The notes: a model not told the origin generated them from the sequence alone. 64,000 nt of DNA from an uncultured Oscillospiraceae bacterium (GCA_947625045.1 CANQMW010000017.1:1-64000); one strand, 5' to 3'; positions 29,673 to 39,729 are shown, counted from the first letter of the stretch. Made by a program: numbers and translations.

Positions 29673-30641
29673 TCAGTATCCCCGGGAGCGGTCCACGGTG
29701 TGGGCCAGGGGCCGGCCGGCCATGTAGTTTTCCAGGTCTTCACAGAACTGGTCCACGTTTCTATCGCAGGTGTAGGGAAGGGTCATGTTCCCCGCCACGT
29801 GGGGGGTCAGGACCAGGTTCTTCGCCGTCCAGAGAGGATGGCCGGGAGGCAGGGGCTCCGGGTCCACCACGTCCAATGCCGCGCCGGCGATCTTTCCATC
29901 GTTCAGGGCGGCTATCAGCGCCTCCTGGTCGATGGCGGTGCCCCGGCCCACGTTGATGACGAGAGCGCGCTCGTTCAGAAGGGCGATACGCTCCGCGCTC
30001 AGGATCTTCTGGGTCTCGTCCGTGCCGGGCAGGGCCATGACCAGTATCTCCACCTCCGGCAGCAGCTCGTCCAGCTTTGATACGGGGTACACCTCGTCGA
30101 AGCCCTCCACGGGCCTGCCGCTGCGGCTGACGCCGGTTATTTTGGCCGCGCCCAGGGCCCGGAAGCTGTGGGCGATGCAGCGGCCTATCTGGCCGGTGCC
30201 CAGCATGGTGAGATGACAGTCCTTGATAGAGCGGATGGGGAGCACACCCTGCCACTTATGGTCATCCATCCACACCTTGTACTCCGGCATGCGCCGCAGG
30301 AGCATCAGCGTCACCATCACCGTGTGCTCGGAGATGGTCAGGCCGTAGACATTGGAGTTGGTGAGCTGGCAGTCCGGGCCGGGGAAGAGGGTGGGGTCCT
30401 TGCAGTAGAGGTCCACCCCGGCGAAGCTGCAGCAGTACCACTTGAGCTTTTTGCACTGCTTCAGGAGCTTGGGGGTGCAGCTGTAGAGGATCTCGGCGCC
30501 GGCACCCACCTTCGCGGCCTCATCCATCTGGGCCAAGGTGAAGAAGTGGGGGGTGAAACCGCCCTTCTCCGCCACCGCGCGGATCTGCGCCTTATGGGCG
30601 TCGGTGAGGAAATCCAGGCATACGCATATATCTCTTGACAT
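29673..30641 (-). CDS. D-2-hydroxyacid dehydrogenase (NAD-binding)
   Basis: LGTGQIGRCIAHSFRALGA; NVGRGTAIDQEALIAAL; TPHVAGN. Confidence 0.9.
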   Translation of the reverse strand: MSRDICVCLDFLTDAHKAQIRAVAEKGGFTPHFFTLAQMDEAAKVGAGAEILYSCTPKLLKQCKKLKWYCCSFAGVDLYCKDPTLFPGPDCQLTNSNVYGLTISEHTVMVTLMLLRRMPEYKVWMDDHKWQGVLPIRSIKDCHLTMLGTGQIGRCIAHSFRALGAAKITGVSRSGRPVEGFDEVYPVSKLDELLPEVEILVMALPGTDETQKILSAERIALLNERALVINVGRGTAIDQEALIAALNDGKIAGAALDVVDPEPLPPGHPLWTAKNLVLTPHVAGNMTLPYTCDRNVDQFCEDLENYMAGRPLAHTVDRSRGY

Positions 30642-30707
30642 GGGATGACCGTCCTTTCTCATTCATATGCCTCCATTGTAATCGCGGCGGGCAGAAAAAG
30701 CAAGAGC

Positions 30708-30734
30708 AAGGGACCGGCGGCGAGCCGGTCCCTT
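30708..30734 (-). terminator. Terminator of pectinesterase gene
   Basis: aagggaccggc-ggcga-gccggtccctt just past the minus-strand stop. Confidence 0.75.
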
Positions 30735-30739
30735 TATCG

Positions 30740-31597
30740 TCACATCGTTTTGGCCCAGGGCACACGCCCGGGGGAGAGGGGCATCTCGTAAAACCGGGCG
30801 GTCCTGTCCCGGTCCGTGTCGTTCCACTTGTCAAAGCCCAGGGGGGCGATGTGTGGCCCGTAGGTGCAGTTATCGAACACGCACAGCCCATAGTCCCGCC
30901 AGGGACGGGCCAGCCATATGCTGCCCTCCGCCACGCCGGGGGCGGCGGTGAAGCGGCAGGAGCGGAAGGTAAAACCCTCGGTCTGCTCCAGGGCGTGGGC
31001 CGGCGCGGCGGCGTAGCCGATATTCCGTGCGTCCAAAAGGGAGCGTATCTCGCAATCGTCAAACAGCGCCTTCCCGCAGCCGAAGATGAAGTCCACGGTG
31101 CCCTCGATGAGGCAGCCCGTGAAGCGCTGGGCGCAGGGCTTGTCCCGGCGGAGCATGTCCGGAAGGAAGCCCTCGTAGCGCTCTATGAGGTCGGCGGGGA
31201 GGGGGCCCAAAAAGAGGGTGTCCTGGGTGGAGGTGAGGCGGCAGCGCTCCATGGTGAAATCGTCGCCGTAGACCGTGAGGGCCACCTCCTGGCCCTTCGT
31301 CTCCGGGTGCAGGGCGTCGTTGACGACGGATAAGTCCCGCATGGTGACGCCGTCAGCGCATACGGCCAGGGTCCAGGTGCGGAAGGTGTTGTACTCTTTT
31401 CCGGTTTCGTCCAGCTTTTTGGCGTAGTCGTCCCAGACGATGCGGGTGCTGTCCGCGCCCTGGCCCACGATGGTGAGGCCGGGGACGGATATGGACGATT
31501 TTGCACGGTACTCGCCCGCCGCCAGGCGGACCGTATCCCCGGGAGGGGCGCTGGCAAAGGCCTTTTGCAGGTCGTCACCGGGTTTCAAGTCTATCAT
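30740..31597 (-). CDS. Pectinesterase (CE8-like)
   Basis: TSTQDTLFLG, CLIEGTVDFIFGCGKALFDDCEI motifs. Confidence 0.9.
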   Translation of the reverse strand: MIDLKPGDDLQKAFASAPPGDTVRLAAGEYRAKSSISVPGLTIVGQGADSTRIVWDDYAKKLDETGKEYNTFRTWTLAVCADGVTMRDLSVVNDALHPETKGQEVALTVYGDDFTMERCRLTSTQDTLFLGPLPADLIERYEGFLPDMLRRDKPCAQRFTGCLIEGTVDFIFGCGKALFDDCEIRSLLDARNIGYAAAPAHALEQTEGFTFRSCRFTAAPGVAEGSIWLARPWRDYGLCVFDNCTYGPHIAPLGFDKWNDTDRDRTARFYEMPLSPGRVPWAKTM

Positions 31598-31700
31598 GGC
31601 AGTTCACCCTTTCCTGATCTCTTCGCTTATTTACTGTGCATTATATACGATTTGGGACAGGAAGGCTATAACAGTTTTCACAAAAATTTCCTCAGGGCGA

Positions 31701-31732
31701 TTTTGTCCATAAAGAAAAATATTTTATCCATA
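31701..31732. promoter_or_regulatory. Candidate AraC-type operator in pectinase/transporter divergent promoter region
   Basis: TTTTGTCCATA (31701-31711) and TTTTATCCATA (31722-31732), 21-bp phased direct repeat. Confidence 0.5.
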
Positions 31733-31854
31733 TACATCAATTGGACAATAATGTATAATTACTATAAATTATTGGGTAAATGGTGGATTATACCTGTCAT
31801 TATCCACAAAAACTCCCCACTGTTTTCGTACAGTATGCGGAGAGCGAGGTCACT

Positions 31855-32436
31855 ATGAGAAGGCAGCGGACATGGAAGCAATACCGTGCCATAGACCTTG
31901 GCATGTTCGCGGTGATGCTGGCCATATTCGAGTACATCATCGTGCGGGCGGCCAACTGGTGGTTCCCGGGACAGCCCTACGTGGTGTCCCTGGCGGCGCC
32001 GGTCACGGCCATCGTGTACATGCGCTGGGGCCCATGGGGCGCCATCCACGCGGTGGAGGCGGGCGTCGTGTTCTGCTTCTTCTCCGGGGCGGACAGGAGC
32101 CAGTACATAATTTATTGTGTGGGCAACCTGCTGTCGCTGGCGTCGCTTCTCATGCTGAAGAAGCTGGGGAAGGAAAAGGTCCGCGAGACAAGGTGGGGCC
32201 TGGTGTTCCCAGTGTTGGTCCTGCTTCTCATGCAGGCCGGCCGGGCGGCGGTGGCCTTCGCCTTGGGAGCGTCGCCCCCGGCGCTGCTGGAGTTTTTCAC
32301 CACGGACAGTTTATCTTACGTATTCACCCTTGTGATCGTCTGGATCGCCCGTAAGCTGGACGGCATCTATGAGGATCAAAAACACTACCTTGTGCGTATC
32401 CACACGCAGGAGGAAGAAAAAGGAGGTCAACTATGA
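31855..32436 (+). CDS. Polytopic membrane protein, ECF S-component-like
   Basis: About 5-6 hydrophobic helices (MFAVMLAIFEYIIVRA..., FALGASPPALLEFF...); 4-nt overlap with permease gene. Confidence 0.55.
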   Translation: MRRQRTWKQYRAIDLGMFAVMLAIFEYIIVRAANWWFPGQPYVVSLAAPVTAIVYMRWGPWGAIHAVEAGVVFCFFSGADRSQYIIYCVGNLLSLASLLMLKKLGKEKVRETRWGLVFPVLVLLLMQAGRAAVAFALGASPPALLEFFTTDSLSYVFTLVIVWIARKLDGIYEDQKHYLVRIHTQEEEKGGQL

Positions 32437-33488
32437 AATCAGGGGCAGCGGATTTCCTCGAATTTGACAAGGCCAAAGGGGTCTATCGGGTAAGTCCGGA
32501 GCAGACCGTTCGGGATGACGTGGAGAAGCACTACTGGCTTCATGTCGGCCGCACCGTCGCAAAGGACTGGCGGCTGTACGTCATGCTGATCCCCATGCTG
32601 CTGGTCTTCCTTTTCTGGCGCTACTTCCCCATGTATGAGCTGCTGGGGTGCTTCAAGGTGTCGGACAACGTCCTGCCCGTGTCGAAGCAGCTGTTCTCCG
32701 GCTTCTCATACTTCAAGCGCCTGCTGTTCGCGGGGGACGGCCTTTCCACGGACTTCTGGCGGGCTCTGCGCAACACCTTCATCCTGAGCTTCTACGGACT
32801 GTGCTTCGGGTTCCCCATCCCCATCATCCTGGCGCTGTTCTTTAACGAGATCCGGTCCAACATCGCCCGGAGCGTGTACCAGGTGCTGACCTATCTGCCC
32901 AAGTTCATGTCCACGGTCGTCATGACCTCCCTGGTGACGATGCTTGTAAAGCAGGGCTCCCTCACCACCGGCATGGGCATCGTGAGCCAGTTCCTGTCCA
33001 ATGTGGGGCTCATCAGCCCGGAGGTGGCCAACGCGGGCCTTTTGAACAACCCCTCCTTCTTCCGCTCCATCTACCAGATCAGCGGCATATGGGAGGGCGC
33101 GGGCTACGACTCCATCGTCTTCTTCGCCGCCATCATCGCCATCAGCCCCACCAGCTACGAGGCCGCGCAGATCGACGGCGCCAACAAGATGGCCCAGATG
33201 CGGTACGTGGTTTTGCCCAGCATCCTGTCAACCATCGTCATCATGCTCATAACCCGTATCGGTACGCTTTTGAATATCGGTTATGAGAAAGTCCTTCTGC
33301 TTTACAATCCCAATACATACGTGACCGCCGACGTGGTGTCCACCTTCGCCAATCGAAACGGCATGGGCACCGGCGCTGGTACAGGCATCGCGGCCGCGGC
33401 GGAGATGATGAACAACGTCATCGGCATGCTGCTGGTCATAGGCGCCAACACCATCGCCCGAAAGGCGTCCGATACGTCGCTGTACTGA
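32433..33488 (+). CDS. Sugar ABC transporter permease (LplB/YtcP group, CUT1)
   Basis: YEAAQIDGANKMAQMRYVVLPSIL EAA loop. Confidence 0.9.
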   Translation: MKSGAADFLEFDKAKGVYRVSPEQTVRDDVEKHYWLHVGRTVAKDWRLYVMLIPMLLVFLFWRYFPMYELLGCFKVSDNVLPVSKQLFSGFSYFKRLLFAGDGLSTDFWRALRNTFILSFYGLCFGFPIPIILALFFNEIRSNIARSVYQVLTYLPKFMSTVVMTSLVTMLVKQGSLTTGMGIVSQFLSNVGLISPEVANAGLLNNPSFFRSIYQISGIWEGAGYDSIVFFAAIIAISPTSYEAAQIDGANKMAQMRYVVLPSILSTIVIMLITRIGTLLNIGYEKVLLLYNPNTYVTADVVSTFANRNGMGTGAGTGIAAAAEMMNNVIGMLLVIGANTIARKASDTSLY

Positions 33489-33506
33489 CGAGGGGAGGGC
33501 GCAAAG

Positions 33507-34397
33507 ATGAAAAGAAAACTTGAGATAAGCGAGCTGATATTCAAGATCATCAGCTACACGCTCCTGACCGTGTTCGCGCTGTGCTGCCTGTACCCCTTCG
33601 TGTACGCCATCTCCGCCTCCATCAGCGGCCGGTCCGCGGTGGAGTACGGCTCCATCGTGCTGTTCCCCAAGGACATCCAGTTTGAGGCCTTCGCCAAGAT
33701 GTTCGGGGACAACATGTTCTGGAACGCCTATTCCAACACCCTGTTCATCACTCTGTACGGTACCCTGTGGGCCATGCTGACCTCCATCTTGGGCGCCTAC
33801 GCGCTGTCCAAGCGGCGGCTGCTGTTCCGGAAGTTTTTCAACTTCTTCCTGGTGTTCACCATGTGGTTCTCCGCCGGCATCGTGCCCCAGTACCTGAACT
33901 ATTTGGACACCCAGAAGGTGTTCAACGCCGTGGGCATCATGGACGACAAGTGGCTGGTTGTCATCGCCATGGGCATGGCGGCCATGAATATCATCCTGCT
34001 GCGCAACGCCTTTGAGGGCGTGCCCAGTGAGATAGAGGAGGCCGCCATCGTGGACGGCGCCAGCGAGTTCCAGGTGCTGAGCAAGGTCTATATCCCCATG
34101 AGCAAGTCCACCATCGCCACGGTGGCGCTGTTCTTCGCCATCTCCCGCTGGAACGGCTACTTCTGGGCCCGGCAGATGATATCCAACTCCAACGAGCATC
34201 CCTTGCAGGTCTTTATAAGGCTGCGATTGGAGGAATACACCGACCCGGAGGCCATGTCCGGCTGGAACGAGGCGTTCGCCTCCGACTCGGTGATCTACGC
34301 GCTGATCGTCTGCTCCATCGTTCCTATCCTCATCATCTATCCCTTCATCCAGAAATACTTCGCCAAGGGCGTGAATATGGGCGGCGTGAAGGAATAA
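33507..34397 (+). CDS. Sugar ABC transporter permease (LplC group, CUT1)
   Basis: EEAAIVDGASEFQVLSKVYIPMSKSTIATVALFFAISRWNGYF. Confidence 0.92.
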   Translation: MKRKLEISELIFKIISYTLLTVFALCCLYPFVYAISASISGRSAVEYGSIVLFPKDIQFEAFAKMFGDNMFWNAYSNTLFITLYGTLWAMLTSILGAYALSKRRLLFRKFFNFFLVFTMWFSAGIVPQYLNYLDTQKVFNAVGIMDDKWLVVIAMGMAAMNIILLRNAFEGVPSEIEEAAIVDGASEFQVLSKVYIPMSKSTIATVALFFAISRWNGYFWARQMISNSNEHPLQVFIRLRLEEYTDPEAMSGWNEAFASDSVIYALIVCSIVPILIIYPFIQKYFAKGVNMGGVKE

Positions 34398-34487
34398 GAG
34401 GCTGCCATTCGTATCCATAATTTAATGTGCAAAACCCGGGCAGAGACCCGGTGCAAGAGCAAACAAAACATCATTAAGGAGGAAACC

Positions 34488-36794
34488 ATGAAGAACTGGA
34501 AATCCATTCTTGCGCTTCTGCTGGCGGTCGTGATGACCGTGGCCCTGATGAGCGGCTGCGGCCCCAAGACTTCCGTCGCCGAGCCCACCGAGGCCCCTAC
34601 GGAGGAGCCCGCGGCTGAGGCGACCGAAGCGCCCGCCGAGGAGACCGAAGCTCCCGCTGAGGAAGCCGAGACTGAGGCCGAAGAGCCCGCGGCTGAGGAG
34701 CCCGAGGCTCCCGCTGAGGAAGCCGAGACTGAGGCCGAAGAGCCCGCGGCTGAGGAGCCCGAGGCTCCCGCCGAGGCCGCCGAGGGCGGCGCTGTGGAGG
34801 CTGACCTGCCCTTCGCGGAGGGCACCGTGCTGCGCATGGCCACCGGCTATAATAGCACCAAGACCGGTCTGACCTTCGACGCGGAGACCGCCGGCGACGG
34901 CATCACCCTGGCCGACGGCAAGACCTACAACGCCGGCGATCTGAAGCCCACCTGGGTGGAGATCGAGAACATCCTGGGCATCACCATCGAGGACAAGTAC
35001 CAGGGCAACTCCGCCAGCAACGAGTTCGATTACTGGAAAGAGCGCTTGGGCGAGGTCGACATGGTCAGCGGCACCGCCGCAAAGCTTAACGAGAACGGCG
35101 TGGCCGGCAGCATGGTCAACATCGCTGAGTATCTGGACAAGATGCCCAACTTCAAGGCCTATCTGGAGGCCAACCCCATCGTCCGGCTGTCCATCGTGGG
35201 CGACACCGACACCGGGGCCATCTACTTCAGCCCGTACTTTGACGGTGTCAACGACATCGAGCGTATGCCCCTGATGCGTACCGACTGGGTGGAGAAGCTC
35301 CTCAACGGCGCCGGCGAGTTCACCGCGGACGCCTCCAATACCCTGGCCGCTCCCGTCTATGAGCCCTACATGCCCACCGAGGGCAGCGTGACCGTGGACG
35401 TGGTGACCCCCGACGGCACCGCTGTCGAGCAGGTGACCAAGAACTACGACGCCGCTGGCAACATCGTCGCCAAGATGAATGAGGCGGGCGAGATGGACGG
35501 TGTGGCCGCTGTCAACATGCTCCGCACCTATATCGACGAGGCCTATGACGGCTACTACGGCGAGGACCGCGCCGACCTGTTCATCGGCCAGAACGCCGCC
35601 TGGGACGCGGACGAGCTGGTGGCTCTGCTCCGCTGCGTGGTGGCCAACCCCCAGACCCTCAACGGCACCGACTCCGTCCAGGGCCTGTTCTCCCGTGAGG
35701 ACAACAATAACCAGCGCCGCGTGGATATGTTCCGCTTCGCCGGCACCCTGTTCGGCGTCCGCGGCCTGGAGTCCCGTCAGGATTACCTGTACGTGGGCAC
35801 CGACGGCGCCATGCACGACGCCCGTCAGGAGGCCGAGACCTATGAGGCCCTGGAGCGCATGCACGCCATGGCCGAGGAGGGCCTGCTGAGCAAGTCCTTC
35901 ATGGATATGTCCGAGGAAAACTCCGGCACCATGCTGGAGAACGACCTGGGCTTCATGCACTATGACTACAACCAGACCCAGACCATCCTGAACGAGACCA
36001 AGCTGCAGGCCGACGAGGGCGAGAAGTACATGGCGGTCATGGTCCCCGTGGCCCACTGGTTCGACGGCTCCAGCGACGAGGGCGTGTATATGCGCTTCAC
36101 CGAGTCCTGGCGGTCCGTTAAGACCGACGGCTGGGGCATCTCCAAGCCCGGCGTGGGCGACGACCAGGATAAGCTGTACGCCGCTCTTGCCCTGATCGAC
36201 TACGCTTACTCTCCCGAGGGCCAGATCCTCATGAGCTACGGCCCCTCCGCCTTCATCAAGGAGGGAGAGACCTTCAACTTCAACGGCCAGGAGATGCCTG
36301 TCATCGCCGACGCCACCTATGACGAGCTGTGGGAGAAGGCCTCCGGCAACTACACTAACTACGCCCGTTACTACCTGGGCTCCACGCTCTCCTTCGTGAA
36401 GAGCCAGGCCTTCGAGTATCAGTGCACCCACGAGGTCGGCCGTGAAGGCGCCGCCAAGATCTCCAACGCCATCGCCCTGGGCACCATCAAGCACCCCGAG
36501 CTGGCCGTTGCTGAGAACAGCTGGTACACCTCCGTGCCCACCGTGCTGCCCACCACCAAGCAGGAAAATGACATGATCTCCGGCTTCACCGAACTGACCA
36601 ACAAGTTCAACCAGAATAAGGACGGCGAGAACGTCCTGGTCAACGAGATCGTGTCCGGCTACACCGACGCCAACATGTCCGACGCCGCTTCCTCCGCCCA
36701 GTATGTGGCGAAGAACTATATGGGCCAGCAGTACCTGGCTCTGAAGCAGGACGCCTGGCAGCGCGCTCTTGACTACTACGCCACCATCGGCTGA
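34488..36794 (+). CDS. Sugar ABC transporter substrate-binding lipoprotein with acidic repeat linker
   Basis: Lipobox ALMSGCGPK; long Glu/Ala/Pro linker; follows LplB/LplC permeases. Confidence 0.88.
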   Translation: MKNWKSILALLLAVVMTVALMSGCGPKTSVAEPTEAPTEEPAAEATEAPAEETEAPAEEAETEAEEPAAEEPEAPAEEAETEAEEPAAEEPEAPAEAAEGGAVEADLPFAEGTVLRMATGYNSTKTGLTFDAETAGDGITLADGKTYNAGDLKPTWVEIENILGITIEDKYQGNSASNEFDYWKERLGEVDMVSGTAAKLNENGVAGSMVNIAEYLDKMPNFKAYLEANPIVRLSIVGDTDTGAIYFSPYFDGVNDIERMPLMRTDWVEKLLNGAGEFTADASNTLAAPVYEPYMPTEGSVTVDVVTPDGTAVEQVTKNYDAAGNIVAKMNEAGEMDGVAAVNMLRTYIDEAYDGYYGEDRADLFIGQNAAWDADELVALLRCVVANPQTLNGTDSVQGLFSREDNNNQRRVDMFRFAGTLFGVRGLESRQDYLYVGTDGAMHDARQEAETYEALERMHAMAEEGLLSKSFMDMSEENSGTMLENDLGFMHYDYNQTQTILNETKLQADEGEKYMAVMVPVAHWFDGSSDEGVYMRFTESWRSVKTDGWGISKPGVGDDQDKLYAALALIDYAYSPEGQILMSYGPSAFIKEGETFNFNGQEMPVIADATYDELWEKASGNYTNYARYYLGSTLSFVKSQAFEYQCTHEVGREGAAKISNAIALGTIKHPELAVAENSWYTSVPTVLPTTKQENDMISGFTELTNKFNQNKDGENVLVNEIVSGYTDANMSDAASSAQYVAKNYMGQQYLALKQDAWQRALDYYATIG
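34650..34763 (+). repeat. Two perfect tandem copies of a 57-bp repeat (19 aa) inside the SBP linker
   Basis: gctcccgctgaggaagccgagactgaggccgaagagcccgcggctgaggagcccgag twice; third copy starts at 34764 and degenerates. Confidence 0.92.
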
Positions 36795-36886
36795 TATACC
36801 CATTACCCCAAGCAAATGACCTGAGCGAGGTCATCCGTGCTCCGGCATGACCGGGGCACGGGTGGCCGGAAAATAACCGCCCGGAA

Positions 36887-36914
36887 GGGCCGGGGCGTGA
36901 AAGCGCCCCGGCCC
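36887..36914 (+). other. Intergenic GC-rich hairpin downstream of SBP gene
   Basis: gggccggggcg-tgaaag-cgccccggccc. Confidence 0.75.
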
Positions 36915-36947
36915 CAGGGAAGACGCTTCCCCCGGAAGGAGGTTGTC

Positions 36948-37538
36948 ATGTATAAAAAACAGATGATCGCGCAGAAGGTCCTGTGCCTCGCGGCCATATT
37001 CGTGAGCGCCCTCGTGTTCCTCTATTCGCTGGGAATCATGACTGATCTCTACGACAGCCTGTACAGCACCATGCGCAATCCCAACGATCTGTTCCAGACG
37101 AGCGTGCCAGGGTCGATCGTGTACTATAACATGCAGGAGTTCAACCGCGTGTTCCTGGTCTGCTCCATTGGCCTGATATTGCTGGCGGTGCTGCTGTTCA
37201 TCACCAACACCCATACCCGGCGGCGCTACTATATCGGCAACTACTTCGCCACCGCGGCCTATGCCGTGGCGGGCGTAGCACTGTCGGTATTTGCCCACAG
37301 CTATATCGAGGTCTTCAAGGCCCAGTTCCTGCAGGTGGATTTCGAGGCGCTGAAAGAGCATGCCGAGATGTGGGGCACGCTCTACACCGAATCCACATTC
37401 TGGTTCGACGTGCACTACGGCGTGTTCTGCCTGGTGATCCTGGTGAGCGTGCTGCTGGTCGCCAACGCTATCTGGAAGGCCAGCCTCATGAAGCAGGAAG
37501 CGAAGCTCGTTGCCCAGGGAAGGGGGGCTGAGGCATGA
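36948..37538 (+). CDS. Small polytopic membrane protein of unknown function
   Basis: About 4 hydrophobic segments; SD aaggagg upstream; embedded in pectin ABC operon. Confidence 0.75.
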   Translation: MYKKQMIAQKVLCLAAIFVSALVFLYSLGIMTDLYDSLYSTMRNPNDLFQTSVPGSIVYYNMQEFNRVFLVCSIGLILLAVLLFITNTHTRRRYYIGNYFATAAYAVAGVALSVFAHSYIEVFKAQFLQVDFEALKEHAEMWGTLYTESTFWFDVHYGVFCLVILVSVLLVANAIWKASLMKQEAKLVAQGRGAEA

Positions 37539-38032
37539 CGATGGAAGAACGCACGGTCAAACGTGACCGGATGAGATACATAAAGAATTCCCTGGCCGCC
37601 AACCTGGCGCTGCTGGGCATTCTGTTCGACGTGCTCTATTTCGTCAAGATATACCAGTCCGACGTGGGCACCTATTACTACACGATCCTTATCGGCATAT
37701 CCATCGTGTACAACCTGGTGTTCCTGCTGGCGGTGTTTCTGGCCTCCGAGGGCGTGAAGAACTATAAAGCCGGGTATACCTGGCTTTTGGCCGCGATCGG
37801 CATCGGCCAGATCGCGCGCATCTTCATCATCCCCGCCCGGGCCCATGCCGCAACCACCCTCGTCAACGGCGAGAGCGTGCCCGTTATGGGGGACAAGACG
37901 TTCCTCTATGTGGTGATACTGCTGGTGCTGTCGGCGGTGTGCCTGCTGGCGTCGGCCGCGGTGAACTTCATCCGCTGCCGGGAGCTGGCCGAGCATATGA
38001 AGACGGTCCCGCCACCCAGCACGGGTACATAA
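37535..38032 (+). CDS. Small polytopic membrane protein of unknown function
   Basis: About 4 hydrophobic segments; ATGA overlap with previous gene. Confidence 0.75.
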   Translation: MTMEERTVKRDRMRYIKNSLAANLALLGILFDVLYFVKIYQSDVGTYYYTILIGISIVYNLVFLLAVFLASEGVKNYKAGYTWLLAAIGIGQIARIFIIPARAHAATTLVNGESVPVMGDKTFLYVVILLVLSAVCLLASAAVNFIRCRELAEHMKTVPPPSTGT

Positions 38033-38044
38033 GGAGGCAAAGAC

Positions 38045-39127
38045 ATGGCTACATTGAGCTTACAGCATATCGACAAGATATACGACAATAATGTTCAGGC
38101 TGTCTTTGACTTCAACCTGGACGTGAAGGACGGGGAGTTGATCGTGCTGGTTGGCCCCTCCGGCTGCGGCAAGTCTACCACGCTTCGCATGGTGGCCGGC
38201 CTGGAGGACATCTCCGCCGGCAGGCTCTACCTGGACGGCAAGGACATCACCACCACCCCCGCCAAGGACCGGGATATGGCGATGGTGTTCCAGAACTATG
38301 CCCTTTACGGCCACATGACGGTCTACGAAAACATGGCCTTCTCCCTGACCATGCGCAAGGAGAACCCCAACGTCATACATAAGAAGGTCCTGGCGGCGGC
38401 GGAGATACTGGGCCTAACCAACCAGCTTAATAAGAAGCCGGCGCAGCTGTCCGGCGGACAGCGTCAGCGCGTGGCCATGGGCCGGTCCATCGTCCGCAAC
38501 CCCAAGGTCTTCCTGTTCGACGAGCCTCTTTCCAACCTGGACGCAAAGCTCCGCGGCGCCACCCGCCGGGAGATACTGCTTCTCCATAAGCGTTTGGGCG
38601 CCACCATGCTGTACGTGACCCACGACCAGACCGAGGCACTGACCCTGGCGGACCGCATCGTGTGCATGTCCATGGGCTATGTCCAGCAGGTGGGCACGCC
38701 CCTGGAGCTCTATGATTCCCCGGCCAACATCTTCGTGGCCGGCTTCATCGGCCTGCCGCCCATGAACTTCTACGACGTGACGGTTGGAAACGGCGTCCTC
38801 ACCGGCGAGGGCTTCAAGGTGTCCCTTACCCCTGAGGAGCAGGATACCCTCAAGGCCTATGCGGGCAAGACCATCGTCCTGGGCGTGCGGCCCGAGGACG
38901 TGGGGGAGGGGCCCGACGTGCCTGTCACCGTGTCCACCAACGAGAATCTGGGCATGAATACGCTGGTCCACGGCCATATTGGACAGTCTAAGGCCGCCAG
39001 CGCCAAGATATCCGCCAAGCTGAAGGGCTGGTGCGACTACAAAACCGGCGACACGGTCACGTTCTCCTTCAAGCGCAAGCACTTCTTCGACAAGGAGACC
39101 ACCAACGCCATAAGGAAGGGTGAGTGA
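38045..39127 (+). CDS. Sugar ABC transporter ATP-binding protein (MsmX/UgpC-like)
   Basis: GPSGCGKST, LSGGQRQRVAMGRSIVRNPKVFLFDEPLSNLDAKLR; C-terminal TOBE region. Confidence 0.93.
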   Translation: MATLSLQHIDKIYDNNVQAVFDFNLDVKDGELIVLVGPSGCGKSTTLRMVAGLEDISAGRLYLDGKDITTTPAKDRDMAMVFQNYALYGHMTVYENMAFSLTMRKENPNVIHKKVLAAAEILGLTNQLNKKPAQLSGGQRQRVAMGRSIVRNPKVFLFDEPLSNLDAKLRGATRREILLLHKRLGATMLYVTHDQTEALTLADRIVCMSMGYVQQVGTPLELYDSPANIFVAGFIGLPPMNFYDVTVGNGVLTGEGFKVSLTPEEQDTLKAYAGKTIVLGVRPEDVGEGPDVPVTVSTNENLGMNTLVHGHIGQSKAASAKISAKLKGWCDYKTGDTVTFSFKRKHFFDKETTNAIRKGE

Positions 39128-39129
39128 GC

Positions 39130-39723
39130 ATGGCGAATAAGAGCGAGAAAAAGCCCTTTGGGCAGCGGTTCGCCGCGGGGCTGAAGGAGGCCTGGCGGAA
39201 GTTCCTCGTGGCCATCAAGCGCCGGCCCCAGATGATACCCCTGGTGGTACTGGTCGTCGCCTTTCTTGTGTACTCCCTGAACCTGATGCACGTGTCCGAC
39301 ACCACCGCCAAGATACAGGGCGCCGGTATGGGCCTGGCCGGCTTTGCAACCATGCTGTTTTCCATGCTGAGCATGGTCTGCTTTATGAACGCGTTTCCCT
39401 ACCGGAAAAAGGTGAACATCCCCATGCTGGTGCTGATGTTCGTCATGCTGGGTGTGGTCATCTTTGCGGACGTATACTATCTGGGCCGCATCAGCGCGGC
39501 GCTCAACCGTGCCGACAACCCTATAACCATTACAGCGTCCACCCTCTACATCGCCTACGCCCAGTGGTATGTGCGCATGCACATCATCATCCTGTGCGTG
39601 GCCATCGTGCTGATCGTCCTGCTGCCGGTGTACTCCAAGTGGATCCGGAAGATCAGGACCTCCGTGGAGGTCACGGATAACGGCGCCATGGGCGAGATCG
39701 ATATCTCCGGCGACGACGCCTGA
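39130..39723 (+). CDS. Small polytopic membrane protein of unknown function
   Basis: Several hydrophobic segments; tightly coupled to upstream ATPase gene. Confidence 0.75.
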   Translation: MANKSEKKPFGQRFAAGLKEAWRKFLVAIKRRPQMIPLVVLVVAFLVYSLNLMHVSDTTAKIQGAGMGLAGFATMLFSMLSMVCFMNAFPYRKKVNIPMLVLMFVMLGVVIFADVYYLGRISAALNRADNPITITASTLYIAYAQWYVRMHIIILCVAIVLIVLLPVYSKWIRKIRTSVEVTDNGAMGEIDISGDDA

Positions 39724-39729
39724 TATCCT

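Noticed and set aside
31742-31768. Exact promoter for pectin ABC operon (TTGGAC-N16-TATAAA or TATAAT at 31754)
   Set aside because: Region is AT-rich with several equally plausible boxes; cannot choose one from sequence alone.
34650-34763. Tandem repeat considered as CRISPR or VNTR array
   Set aside because: No spacers; in-frame coding repeat within an SBP linker, only two perfect copies.
34422-36815. 797-aa minus-strand ORF mirroring the SBP gene
   Set aside because: Low-complexity shadow ORF of a codon-biased gene; the plus strand has lipobox and SBP context.
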